From Euglena gracilis (taxonomy: Eukaryota; Euglenida; Euglenophyceae; Euglenales): 64,000 nucleotides of DNA. The notes beneath the pieces were generated by a model that had not been told where the DNA came from, ran no database searches, and was given only the letters and a program-made list of their open reading frames with translations. Positions 20,561 to 31,525 of this stretch are shown here, piece by piece. The translations under genes were made by a program, and so were the position numbers. Within the stretch, counting starts at the first letter, position 1. The number at the start of each line of letters is the position of its first letter. The stretch is taken from NCBI GenBank assembly GCA_039621445.1, contig CP154956.1, forward strand, positions 46,667,291 to 46,731,290, given 5' to 3'.

Positions 20561-21189
20561 AGAAGAGGGGAAAAAAAGATCGACAGGGACAGATGTCGGG
20601 GTGAGTGTGGGGGAAGGAGCTGTAATGGAGTGTAAAGGAGAAGACTTGTAAATACTTCAGTGCCACACGCTTCATTAAATACAAGCAAATAGCGGAAAAC
20701 ACTCCACCACCCTTAGACCATGGCCCAGATAACGTGGCAGGGCTTTGTTCATTTTTGGGAGCTCGGGTTTTCCTTTTTTCTGGGTTGGGCTGTGATGCAG
20801 GTGCTGACTTAGAAATTCACATCACCACCCACTGTTGAGCGGTTATAATGAGCGTTGCGAGTTCCTCCCTTGTCTTGATTCCTGGCAGGACACGAACCCG
20901 ACGTTGTGCATGGTCCAACCCATAAGCTAATAATCAAGGGTCACACATGCCTCCTCCGCCCGGTCGCGGGGAGGTCTCGAACTCGGGCATCACACCGGTG
21001 TAGCTCATCAGCAGACACCTTGTGCTTGTGCATGGCGGGTAACGGTGGGCAGTGGAGAGTTGGGGCATGTCGAGGAAGACGTTCATGAAGTGGCTGGGGA
21101 TGCTGCAGGGCCACCATCTGGGACATGGTGCGGGTTGGAGTGGGTAGGATGGGGGTGGGGAGGGGAAGGAGTCTGGGGGTTTCAGCTGG

Positions 21190-21395
21190 GGCATGGGGTC
21201 TGGCTGGGGGTTGCTGGTACGGGGAAGAGGAGCTTCTCACCACCGGCGATGGCGAGGACAGATCGGGGCCTCCGGCCTCTGAAGTGACCAATGGGAACTG
21301 GGGGGAGTGTGGGGATGGGGGTTGGCGATGGCATTGCGATTCCCAGGGGTGCAGTGTCTCGGTGTGTGACGCCCGAGTCCTTGTTTGGGGACACA
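21190..21395 (-). other. Weak exon-like island, minus strand
   Basis: The frame IPTLPPVPIGHFRGRRPRSV followed by LAIAGGEKLLFPVPATP is protein-like, but Pro-rich flanks make the call weak. Confidence 0.22.
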
Positions 21396-21814
21396 ACAGT
21401 GACTTACCTATAATCGTCGGACACCCTAACAGCAGGGGGCAGCAGGGCATCATTACATACAGGATTTGCATTGACTTGAGACCAGGGGAGGATGCTGTGC
21501 GAATTGTCCCAGAGGATTACTTATCTCCATGGGGGGCTGGGGCTTCCTTGCTGGTAGAGTTGGGGGGGTGCAAAAAGCGTCCACCCTTGACCCTGCAATC
21601 TCCACTCTGGAGGTTTTCTTTTTTAAGTTGGGGTGTCACACTTGTCTGCTAGCTTACAAAATGAGGGGATCCAGTAATAGTTGATGGCAATACATGAGTG
21701 GAGGACTAACACCACAATTTCTCATATTTGGGGACCCAATTGTCTAGACACTGTTACACGGAGACAAAATGCTCTGTTTGTGGGGTGCACGGTGTTCTCA
21801 GGGTCCAAATTACA

Positions 21815-22005
21815 CGATGAGAGGTCGACTGGGAGCAGCTTGTTGGAGGGCTCAGGGGTGGTGAGGTGCTCGGGGATGGTTGTCTGTAGCCCGCGACGGT
21901 GTAGTGCAATGATCTTGAGCAGGGCCCCGGCTGCACCGCGAAGTGTTGTGACGGGGATGGGCAGGTCTGTCAGCTTGCCTTCCCCATCCAGACATGGTGC
22001 CCATG
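21815..22005 (-). other. Exon-like island, minus strand (unidentified)
   Basis: The frame reads GKLTDLPIPVTTLRGAAGAL, then LKIIALHRRGLQTTIPEHL and EPSNKLLPVDLSS, after which GTGTAATTTG could serve as a donor. Composition is that of a globular helical protein; family unknown. Confidence 0.42.
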
Positions 22006-22329
22006 ACAAGGCTAACTTGTTGTGGGAGGCATTTGCCTGTTATGCAGAGTACCGAGGCAGCCCAAGAATGTGTTGGGTTGGGGGGGGGCTGGGTTAGGGT
22101 AGAGTTGCGTTTTGCTTCGTTTGTTCTTTTTTCAAAGTGGATACTATATAGACCAACTTTCCCAAACTAAAGAACACCGTGTGAAAATAGAGAAATATTC
22201 AGGGGAAATGCTCACAGCTAGTCACATGCAATAGGGGGAGGGGGGTAGCGAGTTAATCACTCGTGGGATTGTAAGACCATAGGATGGCCATGGTTTTGTC
22301 ATTATTTGGGGCGCAGATGGCCTAGCCTG

Positions 22330-22585
22330 AGAGGAAGCCCAGGACGGCCTGTTGGTAAGCCCGTGCCGCCAAGTTTAGCGTCTCCGCCCCCGGAGTCCAC
22401 TGGTAGTGTTCTATGATGGGAGCTAGCAGGGCATTGCAAGCCTCGTCGTCATGGGCGCTCCTGCTCCCTGGCCAGTTGCTCCGCCGGTACCCAGAGGTAC
22501 TCCGACTGCGTCAACTGCAGTAGCTCCAGGTCGGGCTTCCTCAGGTTCCCCCTCAGAACGCTAAACCACAACCCGAAGCTGCTGC
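22330..22585 (-). other. Exon-like island with a one-base frame slip, minus strand
   Basis: It follows TTCTGGCAG, a good acceptor. The first frame reads FGLWFSVLRGNLRKPDLELL, then QLTQSEYLWVPAEQLAREQE; the next frame continues DDEACNALLAPIIEHYQWTP, then GAETLNLAARAYQQAVLGFL. Both halves are strongly protein-like, and joining them needs one base, so this is either a mutated exon or a sequence error near 22450. Family unknown. Confidence 0.5.
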
Positions 22586-22981
22586 CAGAACGGATGTGAT
22601 CCTAAACAGGACGGGGAATCAAACCTACATCCGCCGTTGTTTTGAACGTATAAATTTAAGGGATCGACAATTTACTACGAAAATTGAGTTGCATTGTCAG
22701 GAGTATCAGAACTTCCTACTATTACATTGCCCAGTTGTGATGAAGACCTTTTGGGTTTGATCTGGGATTGAATCACACAGTGCACAGGTGTGTACGCCGT
22801 GTGATCAGCGTACACCCCTAATAGCAGTCGGATCCTGTGGGGTGTAGGTTAATTTCAATATCTAATTCACCCGCAGTCATTTTCCATTGGGTTTCAATAA
22901 CTGCACTGTACTGGGTGTCGGTATTTGCTTCAACGTCACAGGGACACATCTTTGAGTGAGGACGCTTCCTCCTACTCTTAC

Positions 22982-23146
22982 TCCGGGGACTCGGCAAGTG
23001 TCGGACCGTGGACGACGACAGCAGTGAGGCGTTGACCCTCGGCTAGGCCCAGGCGGATGACAACAAAGACGAGGTGCCCGTACTCCGTCATCATCGCCTG
23101 CTGCTCCAGCGGGGCCAGTCTCCGAAAGTCATCCGGTTCCTGCAAG
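22982..23146 (-). CDS. Internal exon with GT-AG borders (unidentified gene)
   Basis: The best supported exon of the region. On the minus strand a pyrimidine-rich GGCCCCCAG acceptor ends at 23147, and the exon ends at 22982 before GTAAGAGTAG, a consensus donor. The 165-bp exon reads LQEPDDFRRLAPLEQQAMMT, then EYGHLVFVVIRLGLAEGQRL and TAVVVHGPTLAES. The density of hydrophobic residues at helical spacing suggests a folded domain. I do not recognise the family. It shows that at least part of this region is, or was, an intron-containing cellular gene on the minus strand. Confidence 0.55.
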
Positions 23147-23357
23147 CTGGGGGCCTACTGTTGTGATAACGAGTGGCACCATTATCGTATTTAGCGGCTT
23201 TCCTAAAACTGCTTGAGGGCAGACGCTAGAACTAATTTTTGACAAATACAGGCTGCCATTTTCCTTACACACGTGTTGCACGGTTCATATCGAACACCTG
23301 TGAATGTCTTGATGGATCAAATAACCAGCGCAAATACCAACACTGTTCAACCTACTA

Positions 23358-23565
23358 GGAAAATGACTGGCCCTCAGCCTGGACCTTGGGCTGCTCCAGG
23401 TTGAGGAAGCTCTCATTGGATTAGTGAGGGATCCCAATCCACCGGGTTGTTCACAGACGTGGTGGTGTTGGGGATGGTGCCTGTGGCAGGAACGTGGCGA
23501 GCGAGTGGTACATGATGAACACCTCCCCAGAGGTGCCCAGGGAGGATTGGAGAACTCCATCACCT
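23358..23565 (-). other. Exon-like islands, minus strand
   Basis: Two short frames: DGVLQSSLGTSGEVFIMYHS followed by LATFLPQ (about 23481-23563), and SNESFLNLEQPKVQAEGQ (23358-23421). The first ends at CAG followed by GC, so a GC donor or an indel must be assumed. Family unknown. Confidence 0.3.
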
Positions 23566-24261
23566 GACCATTCCAACCAGCAGGGAGGATTGCATCCCCA
23601 GGCCTTTGGAAAAATATTTACCTATCACAGTGTGTATTTTAGTCGTATCTCATTTCTTTTGACGTGAGGCATTATGGACAACGAGAATGCTGGTGAGCTC
23701 ACAAGCCGAGATGAAGACTTGGGAATAAGGAGGAGGTGGGTTTACTGCAGTTTGCGGTGTTGTGAGTTGTGTGTTGATATGCAGTGATGTGTGTCACCGT
23801 GTATGCACTGGTCAGTCATCAATGGGACTGTGCGTCATTGCTTTCAGCCATCCGACATTCATACCACCAACATATTTTTTTTTAAGGTCCCATGCCTACA
23901 ATTGGCAGTAAGATGGTTCACTGCAGGGAAAAGGTGCACACGACACGGTCACATGTCCTTGCCGTGGGTAGGAATTATGCTACAGGGGGCGGGTTCTAGC
24001 TATGGTTGTCGGGGTTGAGTTCCCGGGAGTGGCGGGACATGAGCTCGTAGGAATAATCCAACTGCCTTGCTCAATTCTGTACAGGGGGGGGGGATGGTAT
24101 TTGTGTTCCACAGAGCAACGACAAAGACTAGCACCATGATCATTGGTGCATATGGCTTGGGGCAAGCGGCAGCCTACTCCGCTGTACACCAAGATGCCTC
24201 AGATGGGTCACGATCCTACTTTGTCAGTGTGCGACAAAGATAGAGAAATGATCTGCACTAT

Positions 24262-24645
24262 TTGCTGAAAGAGGTTCAGCCAGTTCGGAGTGGGGTCGGT
24301 GTCGTTGAACTCGATCCACCTTTCAACAAGGGAGGGGCGGGAGGGTGGGGCCGGCGTCGTTGGGCTCGATTCACCTTTCAACAGGGGAGGGGCAAAGAGG
24401 GCGGGGCCAGTGGTGTTGGGCTCGATCCACCGTTCAAAAGGGGAGGAGCAGGAGGGCGGGGCTGGCGTTGTTGGGCTCGATCCACCTTTCAACGGGGGAG
24501 GGGCAGGAGGGTGGGGTCGGCGTCGTTGGGCTCGATCCACCTTTCAACAGGAGGGGGGGGGGCAAGAGGGTGGGACCAGCGTTGTTGGGTTCAATCCACC
24601 TTTCAACAGGGAGAGGCCGGGAGAATGGAGGGTGACAGGATCAGA
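24262..24645 (+). repeat. Minisatellite, about six units of 55-59 bp
   Basis: The unit begins CTCGATCCACCTTTCAAC and occurs at 24310, 24365, 24421, 24476, 24531 and, diverged, 24590. Spacings are 55, 56, 55, 55 and 59. Because 55 leaves a remainder of one on division by three, all three + frames pass through the same peptide phases in turn, which produces several overlapping but meaningless ORFs. Confidence 0.9.
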
Positions 24646-24649
24646 GGTA

Positions 24650-25740
24650 TTTGGGCTAAAAGACCCGGGTACCGATAGATAATGCGTATTCTCACACTGC
24701 GTGGTGTGTGTATGTGTGTGTGTGTGGATGGGTGGGTGGGTGATGCGTGCCCTTACGGTACATTAGCATGGTCTCCCACTATGAGGGTGACAGTGGCGCC
24801 TATGTCTGGGCGACAATCAAGTCATTCTTGGATTTTCACTGCATGAGTTTTTGGTTGTTGCTGTTGTTTTGACATAATTCCACTCCTGGAGAATATTGTC
24901 GGTGTGGGTCTATGAACAGCCAGGAGACAGACCGCTGTGACTGACCATTCATACTAAAGCCTCCTTGCACCGATGCTGATGAGGGTGGGCGCCTGGTGTG
25001 GGTTGGGGGTGGTGGGTTGGGCTTGGGATGAACGAGGGAGTGTGGCCAGGGCATTCTTTGGTGGGAGTTTGAAAATTGGGGCGGGTTGGCCTGCTTGTTA
25101 GATTTTGCAGTTAGGGGCGGGTTGCATTGCTGATCTTCTGGTGGCCACCAGTGTTACTGAGTGATTGAGTAATTACTGAAAGCTGTGCGATGTTGATGAG
25201 GTTGTGTGTGGTGGTTGGATATGTTATGTCTACAGTCTGCTGCTCTTTCAACTTATCCTTGACTCACAGGTGGGGTTTAGTTTGGTGTGTCCAGAAAACA
25301 GAAAAGGAAGAAAACCGAGAGGTGGTTGGTTCCGAGCGGCAAAGAACTGTCCAAGCCGCAGGGGGTGGGGGTTCTGGGCCCTCCTGCAACCCCGCGAGGG
25401 TTAGGAGCCTATACGCACCCCCATCCATCAGTCACCATCAAGCCTGCCCCCAGACAGAGCATTTAATCCTGCCTGCTTGTAGGATCTACACCATTGACTT
25501 CGGCAACTCGCTCAACCCCACTAACCCTAATGGCCTTATCAGTCCGACCCAAGGCCCACCATAACAGGGTTGCTAACTTGGTGTCTCCATCATGGTGTGC
25601 ATCGATGCACGAAATTTCTGATCACGGCGGAGGAATTTGGACACCAAGCCTTCCCATTGTGGGTTGTGGGACGTGTCAATAGTTCATAAGAACGCGAATT
25701 CCGGGACAATGAGTTCAACCCCTTTGAGGTTTCAGGCCCA
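24650..25740. other. Stretch without recognised gene
   Basis: It holds a TG-rich microsatellite at about 24703-24745 and no convincing coding sequence on either strand. If the exon-like islands form one gene, this would be intron. Confidence 0.4.
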
Positions 25741-25744
25741 GGAG

Positions 25745-25895
25745 GGGATTGGGTACCACCTCCTGTATGGAGCAGCTCGGGATGGACTGGCAGCATGAAG
25801 TTGGATCAAGGAGATGAAGTTGAGAACTTGCAGAAGAGGAATACGGGGACCCCCGTGAGGGGTTGTGATGGCAACCCTGTCCACTACCGCAGGCA
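25745..25895 (-). other. Exon-like island, minus strand
   Basis: The frame reads VAITTPHGGPRIPLLQVLNF, then ISLIQLHAASPSRAAPYR. It follows AGTGGACAG, a possible acceptor. Short and of unknown family. Confidence 0.3.
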
Positions 25896-26324
25896 GGCTT
25901 GGTTGGGGACGGGGCGTGTGGCCAGCATGTCCCGTGAGAAGTCCATTGGAGAAAGCCTGCCACAGGTCATTTCTTTTTTCAAAGCTGTTACAGCTGAGAC
26001 AATAATTCAGCAAAAGGTTTACAAATACCTGAGACAGACTTAGATATGCCTTAGGTACAGGTTCTACATACCACATATCTCACTTGCCTGGCTGAGGGGT
26101 GGAGTTACAGAGTCGTTGCACCTCTGGCGTGGTGTGAGGGTCACTTTGCCGTGGGGAAGATTTTGGGTGTTCTCTACCTGCCTCAACCTTTCAACCCTTG
26201 CCGCTGTGCCAGGGACTCGTGGGTATTCAAAGGTTGGCCAGATACAAGGATGGAGAGGGGAGACCGGGCTTGGGGATGCCTGGTGAGGTGGAAATTTCGG
26301 ACGAGTGCTTGCCAGACGCGAAGA

Positions 26325-26545
26325 TCAATGCAAGAACCAAAAACCCTCCCGGGTTCTAATTATTACGGATAAGCCCTGGCCAGCCCCAGTGGTCCCGCGC
26401 CGAGGGAGTGTGCATACGAAATCTGGCCCGTCCCGGAACAGGCCGATCTTGCACCCGATGGCGGTGCCTTCTACTGCACCAGTAGGTGCAGGTCGCTGTT
26501 CTTCCAGGCGGCTTTAAACTCAGCAGGCATCGACACACGCTGTCC
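26325..26545 (-). other. Exon-like island with frame slip, minus strand
   Basis: One frame gives MPAEFKAAWKNSDLHLLVQ and the next VEGTAIGCKIGLFRDGPDFV, then CTLPRRGTTGAG. Read together they resemble one domain broken by a one-base slip near 26472. The pattern is faintly reminiscent of a BTB-like start, but I would not assign it. This is the most 5' island of the minus-strand series. Confidence 0.35.
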
Positions 26546-26626
26546 CTCCCTTACACTCTCTGGCTCCAACCGCTCAACACCCTGCAGGGTGGCAGCTGAT
26601 TGCCAGCTTCCGGGGACTATGCTAGT

Positions 26627-28396
26627 TCACTGATTAGCGGGGGATGCCAGCTTCTTGTCGCATTTGCGCCATTGTCGGTCGCTGAATTGAAGGGGGGGGG
26701 TTGGTGTCTTCTCCCAATTTACGGGGGGTCTTCCCCCCCTTTTCAGGGTGCAAGAAATTCCCTCGGATGGGGGAGCGTTGGAAGGACAGGGGTAAGGGTG
26801 CGCGCAAAAGCACAGGTGGGGAGTGTCCACCTCTTCCCAGTAGTTCTTGCCCGGTTGGCCGTGCCGTCGGCACGTTGTCCCCCTCCCGCCACGTGGAGGC
26901 TGGGCACCGCTGGGGTCCCGGTGGGAAGGAAGCTGCGCCCGGAGGTCAGCGTTCTCACGACGCAGCTCCTCCAGCTGCCACTGCTGCCGCTCCAGGGCCT
27001 GGCGCAGAGCCCGCATCTCCGCCAGCACTGCATCCAAGGGGGATGACGAGGGGGAAGCCGGAGCGACGAAGGGGACAATCTCGGTGACCGACGCCCTCTT
27101 GGACGCACGGCGAGCAGCACGAGGACCCGGTGTTGGCAGTAGGGACGCCGGAGGTTGGCCAGGATCTGGCTGCCGTGGCGCCCGCGGCAGCTGCGACGGT
27201 GGTGACTGTCGAAGGTCGGTGGCGGGGGCCTGCCGCGGAGCGGAAACCTTCCGTGCACCACCCCAGGTCGACGAGGATGGCAGGCCAGGCGCTGCAGAGC
27301 TCTGCGAGGGAGCTGGCCGGGCAGTTGACGGAGTACGTGCAGTCGGCGGGCGTCGTTGTGGAGGACCGGCCGGAGACAGCTGCGCACCGGAGGACCGCTG
27401 CCCCCAGCCACCATCGTCCAGGAAGGTCCGCGTTGGCTGCCCAGCCGCTTGGAAGAAGGCCACCCGGCGGAATGGCCCCGCGGCACCGACACGCACTTCA
27501 CCCCGGAGAGGGTCCAAGCCCACCATCGCGATGAGCTCCCGCACTCGAAAGACGTCGGCGTCCGTCAGGGGGCCCAGCCTCCTCCACGACGCCCCAGGCG
27601 TGGGCTGCCGCAGGGCCGCATTGGGGTCGTCCAGCACCACGCGGACCTTCCCCTGGATGACCGCAGGGTCTGCGCCACCCCGCACGCTGATCCGCACCGC
27701 GACGTCCTCCTCCGCAGGGAGAAGACCGACGACGCCCGGCACGTCGTGTAGGGCGTCCCACAGCGCTGCGGCATCTGCCTTCCGGCCTCGCAGGTACAGC
27801 AGGTTGAACTGCTCCCGCTGCCAGGCCGGTGCCGTCTCCTTCGTCCAGAACTGCCGAATGAACAGGCCGCCACTGCCGCTGCCGCGCATCCACCGCAGCG
27901 CTTCCGCCCGCGGCACGACGAGGATGGCGAGGACCTCGCCACTGTGTAGGGTCTGCAGACCCTGCACGCGATGGGCCGCCCCGAACGCCACGCCCACCGC
28001 GCCAGCCACCTTGCCCAGCGCGCGCCGCAGCTCACGCTCCGCATTCCGTTGCCGCACTGTCGGTGGCAGGTTAAACTCCACCCGCTGCAGCTCCAAGCCG
28101 CTCGGCTCCGGGTCGGGGAGAGCCCCCCACACCCAGCGGTTGGCCACCTCCACTCCAGCCGCAGAGCGCCGCAGGTTGAGGAAGAGCAGCACTCGACTGC
28201 GGGGCAGGAACCCCGGCTCCCACTTCTCAGGCGGCAAGCACTGCACCGTGGCGGGGATGCGCAGCACCGGCGCGCGCTCAGCCAAGGCCACCACCTCCAC
28301 CTGCAAGCGAGGGTCATCGAACAGGGCGGCAGCCTCCTTCAAGCAGGGGACGCAAGGCGGCCACGTCCAAGTCGGCAGGGCACGGGTGGCGATCAA
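26627..28396 (-). CDS. LINE ORF1-like protein with coiled coil
   Basis: A 589-residue, Arg/Ala/Pro-rich frame. It has two regions that could be RNA-binding folds (for example VVALAERAPVLRIPATVQCL and DVFRVRELIAMVGLDPLRGE), a Pro/Ser/Arg-rich linker, then a clear coiled coil LDAVLAEMRALRQALERQQW continuing QLEELRRENADLRAQL. RNA-binding modules plus a trimerising coiled coil are typical of LINE ORF1 proteins. GC content and codon use match LINE M, so it may be the ORF1 of that family. No ORF2 follows toward 26.6 kb; the element is cut there, and the last 80 or so residues are probably fortuitous. Upstream coding continues in another frame to 28989. Confidence 0.55.
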   Translation of the reverse strand: MIATRALPTWTWPPCVPCLKEAAALFDDPRLQVEVVALAERAPVLRIPATVQCLPPEKWEPGFLPRSRVLLFLNLRRSAAGVEVANRWVWGALPDPEPSGLELQRVEFNLPPTVRQRNAERELRRALGKVAGAVGVAFGAAHRVQGLQTLHSGEVLAILVVPRAEALRWMRGSGSGGLFIRQFWTKETAPAWQREQFNLLYLRGRKADAAALWDALHDVPGVVGLLPAEEDVAVRISVRGGADPAVIQGKVRVVLDDPNAALRQPTPGASWRRLGPLTDADVFRVRELIAMVGLDPLRGEVRVGAAGPFRRVAFFQAAGQPTRTFLDDGGWGQRSSGAQLSPAGPPQRRPPTARTPSTARPAPSQSSAAPGLPSSSTWGGARKVSAPRQAPATDLRQSPPSQLPRAPRQPDPGQPPASLLPTPGPRAARRASKRASVTEIVPFVAPASPSSSPLDAVLAEMRALRQALERQQWQLEELRRENADLRAQLPSHRDPSGAQPPRGGRGTTCRRHGQPGKNYWEEVDTPHLCFCAHPYPCPSNAPPSEGISCTLKRGGRPPVNWEKTPTPPLQFSDRQWRKCDKKLASPANQ

Positions 28397-28989
28397 CGAG
28401 GACCGCCAAGGAGATCAGAGACGCTGGGTGTTCCACCTCAGCGCGTTGCCGCAGGGCCAAGACCAGCTCACGCAGGTGAGGTCGCGGCGGTATCATCAGA
28501 CGGCGGGGCTCGTCGGACCATCGCCTCGAGTCGGGGCACGCTGCGACGTCTGCATCGGTCAGGTCGGCTCCCGAGGCGAAATCGCCTCCCACAACCCAAG
28601 CCTGGTCGGACTCGTCCAGGCGTCGGCGGTCGGCTGCCAGCTGCAGCAGCCAGTCCTTCGGGATGCGAGTGTCGTACACCCGCACCGGCAGCTTGTTGTT
28701 GACGGCGGCGGGAAGCGTCCAGCCAGCCGCACGCAGCTTGCCCGCCTCATGCAGCTTCTGCAGCTGCTGCCGGTCAAGGAGGCCGTAGCGTCGGGGTGGG
28801 GTTGCTGTTGAGGGCGTGCTGCAGCCGGTTGCGGGCCTTGTGGCTGAGGGCCCAGGTCACAGCAGTGGGGGGCAGCACAACACAGGTGTCGGGGTCGAAC
28901 GAGGCAGGCACAGGGGTACCCAGCAGTCGGAGCGTGTCGGTGGAGTCCAATTCTGTCAACATCAGGAGGAGGGGCTCCGATCGAACCAA
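28314..28989 (-). pseudogene. N-terminal part of the LINE ORF1-like protein, frameshifted
   Basis: It starts with MVRSEPLLLMLTELDSTDTL (28777-28989 frame), then moves to a second frame reading VRVYDTRIPKDWLLQLAADR and VVGGDFASGADLTDADVAA (28314-28685). It leads into the long ORF1 frame with two small frameshifts. It abuts LINE copy L2 at about 29000, so two truncated LINEs of opposite orientation meet here head to head. Confidence 0.45.
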
Positions 28990-29009
28990 CGCGCTAACGC
29001 CGATTCCAA

Positions 29010-31525
29010 AAAACGATCACCCGACCCCGAACTGGACCAGCCACCCACCGGGGGTTGTGACGAACACCTCCTCCGGTGCCTTCGCTCGCTGGTAACGGAG
29101 GGCGGCATTCTTAGCAAGGGGATCCACGACCCCCGCTCAGAGGAAGTCTTGTCTGCCTTGCGAGCCCTCCACCCACAGGGAGCAGGATTCCCATGGGGTG
29201 ACAGGGAACGGCAACTGGCCTCCGCACACTGCGACTGCTACGGCATTTCTCCCCCCGAGGACCGCCTGTCGTCGCTCCGGAAAGTCGTCCTCGGGTTCCC
29301 ACCCGGCAGCGCCCCTTGCCCTTCGGGCCTACGCCCCGCTCATCTCGCCGAGCTGGTACGTGACGGCGACAGTGGGAGTCCGCTCCAGCTCCTGCAGGCC
29401 CTCGATGACCCAGTGCAGCATTGTGTGCAAGGGTCCATACACCCAGTGGCCGCAGAATGGCTGTGCTCAGCCAACCTCTTCCCTCTTCGGAAGAAGGATG
29501 ATGGATTCCGCCCGGTCGCCGTTGCGGAGACCATCCGCCGGGTGATAGAAAAATGCATGCCGGCATTGCCAGAAACGGTGCAGGCTGGGATGAACATGCG
29601 GACATTGCAATCTGCCTTCGGCGGCAAGAAAGCCTGCGAGCAGATCGGTATCTCCCTCAAGCACCTTATTCTCGAACGGGGAGACAACCCGGATTGGGTG
29701 CTGCTGCAGGTTGATATTCGCAACGCGTTCAACTCTGTCCGCCGGGCGGACACCTTGGACGCCGTCCGGCGACGTGCGCCGCACCTGCTGCAGTGGTGCC
29801 GCCTTTCACTGCAGCCGACCAGACTGTTTGTGGGAGACAATGTGATTTGGAGCACAGAGGGCGGACAGCAAGGCGCCCCTCTTGTTCCCCTTCTGTTTTC
29901 CATGGCCATTCATGACACGCTCCTGGCCACACCTGGGAGGGGAAACTGCTTCTGGTACCTGGACGACGGATCCGTCCTATCGGACGTCGCAACGGCAGAC
30001 CGTGCCCTGACTGGACTTCACCACGGCCTAGGCCAACTGGGCTGTTCTTTGAACTTCACGAAGACCACAGTCTGGGGTCCCGGAACACGGCATATTCCTT
30101 CCCTCCCCGAGGATTCGGTGCTGCGACGGGCATCCATCATCCCGTACGCGCCAGACTCCGGCGTCTCGGTCTTGGGTGTTCCTGTTCACCACCCGGCATC
30201 TCGCGCCTTTGTTCAGCAGCAATTGGACAGTTGCATATCCAAGAATGAACAGGTGTGCACCTTTCTGGGCTCGGTACGCGACCCGCAGGTACAACTGTCC
30301 TTGCTTCGCTTCTGCTTCGACGCATGCAAGTTCAGCTCGCTGCTTCGCAGTGCCCACTGCGCCCCGTTCACAGATCTCCTGTCTCGTGCCGACAGTTGCC
30401 TCCGATCCACCTTCCAACAGATCCTAGACTGCTCGGTGTCGGACACTCAATGGGCCCAGGCTTCTCTCCCCCTACGCCAGGGCGGGTTCGGCATACGGTT
30501 GTCTGTCGACAGTGTGCTGCCTGCCCGCCTGAGTGCCCTGCTGTCTTGGATTACCTCTGCACAAACTTCCTGGGTTTGGGCAACATCTCGCGGGCCCTGA
30601 TTGATGGCCTGTCAGAGCTTCTGTCCGGTCTACGGACACGGTTGGATGATGCCTTTGAACCTGTTCGGAAATGGATCGGAAGCGCTGCGTTGTGCCCCGA
30701 GGACACTTCCCACCACGACCAAGCATGGTGGAGTGAACAACTACGGCTGGACGCACGCCCGGCATTTCTGTCCGCTCTCAATGATCGGGACCGGATTCGC
30801 TTTGAGCATCAAAATAACTCTATCTGCTCAAGCTGGATCGGGGCCCGCCCATTCAAGGCGGCCGGATTTGCCGTCGACGGTGCGTCTTTCCGCCTCATGC
30901 TGAAGTGGCACCTGGGGTTGCCCATGATCCCCCTCAGCCTTGCCGGTTCCCCCTGCCCCCTCGGTTGCGGACAGGTCGTTGACCCTTTCGGTGACCACGC
31001 CTTGTGTTGCCACAAGAACAAGTTGTGGGAACATCACCACTTCCTGGGACCCAACTGCAGGCACGAGGCATCCCGCATGCTTTGGAGATCTCGGTGGCCG
31101 CTGAACAGAAACGGGATGCAGACATCTTCCTTCCCCACTCGTCTGGCGCTGCGTCCTGGGCCATCGATGTCGGCATCAACCACCCCTCCCCGCCCAGTGC
31201 CAGCTGGAGCCTGCCCGCCTCGTGGGACTTACTCCGCAGCAGAGCCCTTAGTAAGACCGCCAAATACGGAGGCCGCTGCCAAACCCGAGGTGCGCGGTTC
31301 TCTCCCATGATCCTCATCGTATGGGGTTCCTTTAGGGGAGACGGCCAACGCGTCTGGGAGGAACTGCGGCAGCGCCTTGGCGCCACTGCCTCCGGTGGCG
31401 CCCGGAATCTCTTCCTGGCTGAGCTGCAACAGGGTCTATCCTTGGCCCTGTTCTCTGGGGTAGCTGCCCAACTTGGTGCCTTCCTCATCACCAAGGAATT
31501 GGGTCACACCGTTGCTGCCTTCTGA
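29010..31525 (+). pseudogene. RLE-type LINE, copy L2
   Basis: Near-identical to L1 but with its 3' end intact. RT (frame 28816-30600) has VDIRNAFNS, QQGAPLVPLLF and WYLDDG. A frameshift near 30565 moves the reading into 30255-31310, which carries the CCHC cluster, and another near 31050 into 31004-31525, which carries EQKRDADIFLPH, WAIDVGINHP and the native C-terminus ending ITKELGHTVAAF. KRD replaces KPD as in L1. About 25 bp near 29105 are missing relative to L1 and L3. Like L1 it starts at CCAGCCACCCACC and lacks the first 1.1 kb of L3. It forms the outer part of the left palindrome arm. Confidence 0.87.

Noticed and set aside
24262-24682. Overlapping + strand ORFs of 96-138 codons
   Set aside because: Produced by the 55-bp tandem repeat read in three frames.
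26847-28811. 654-codon + strand ORF opposite the ORF1-like protein
   Set aside because: Arg/Ser/Ala-rich without motifs; the minus strand has the coiled coil and better composition.
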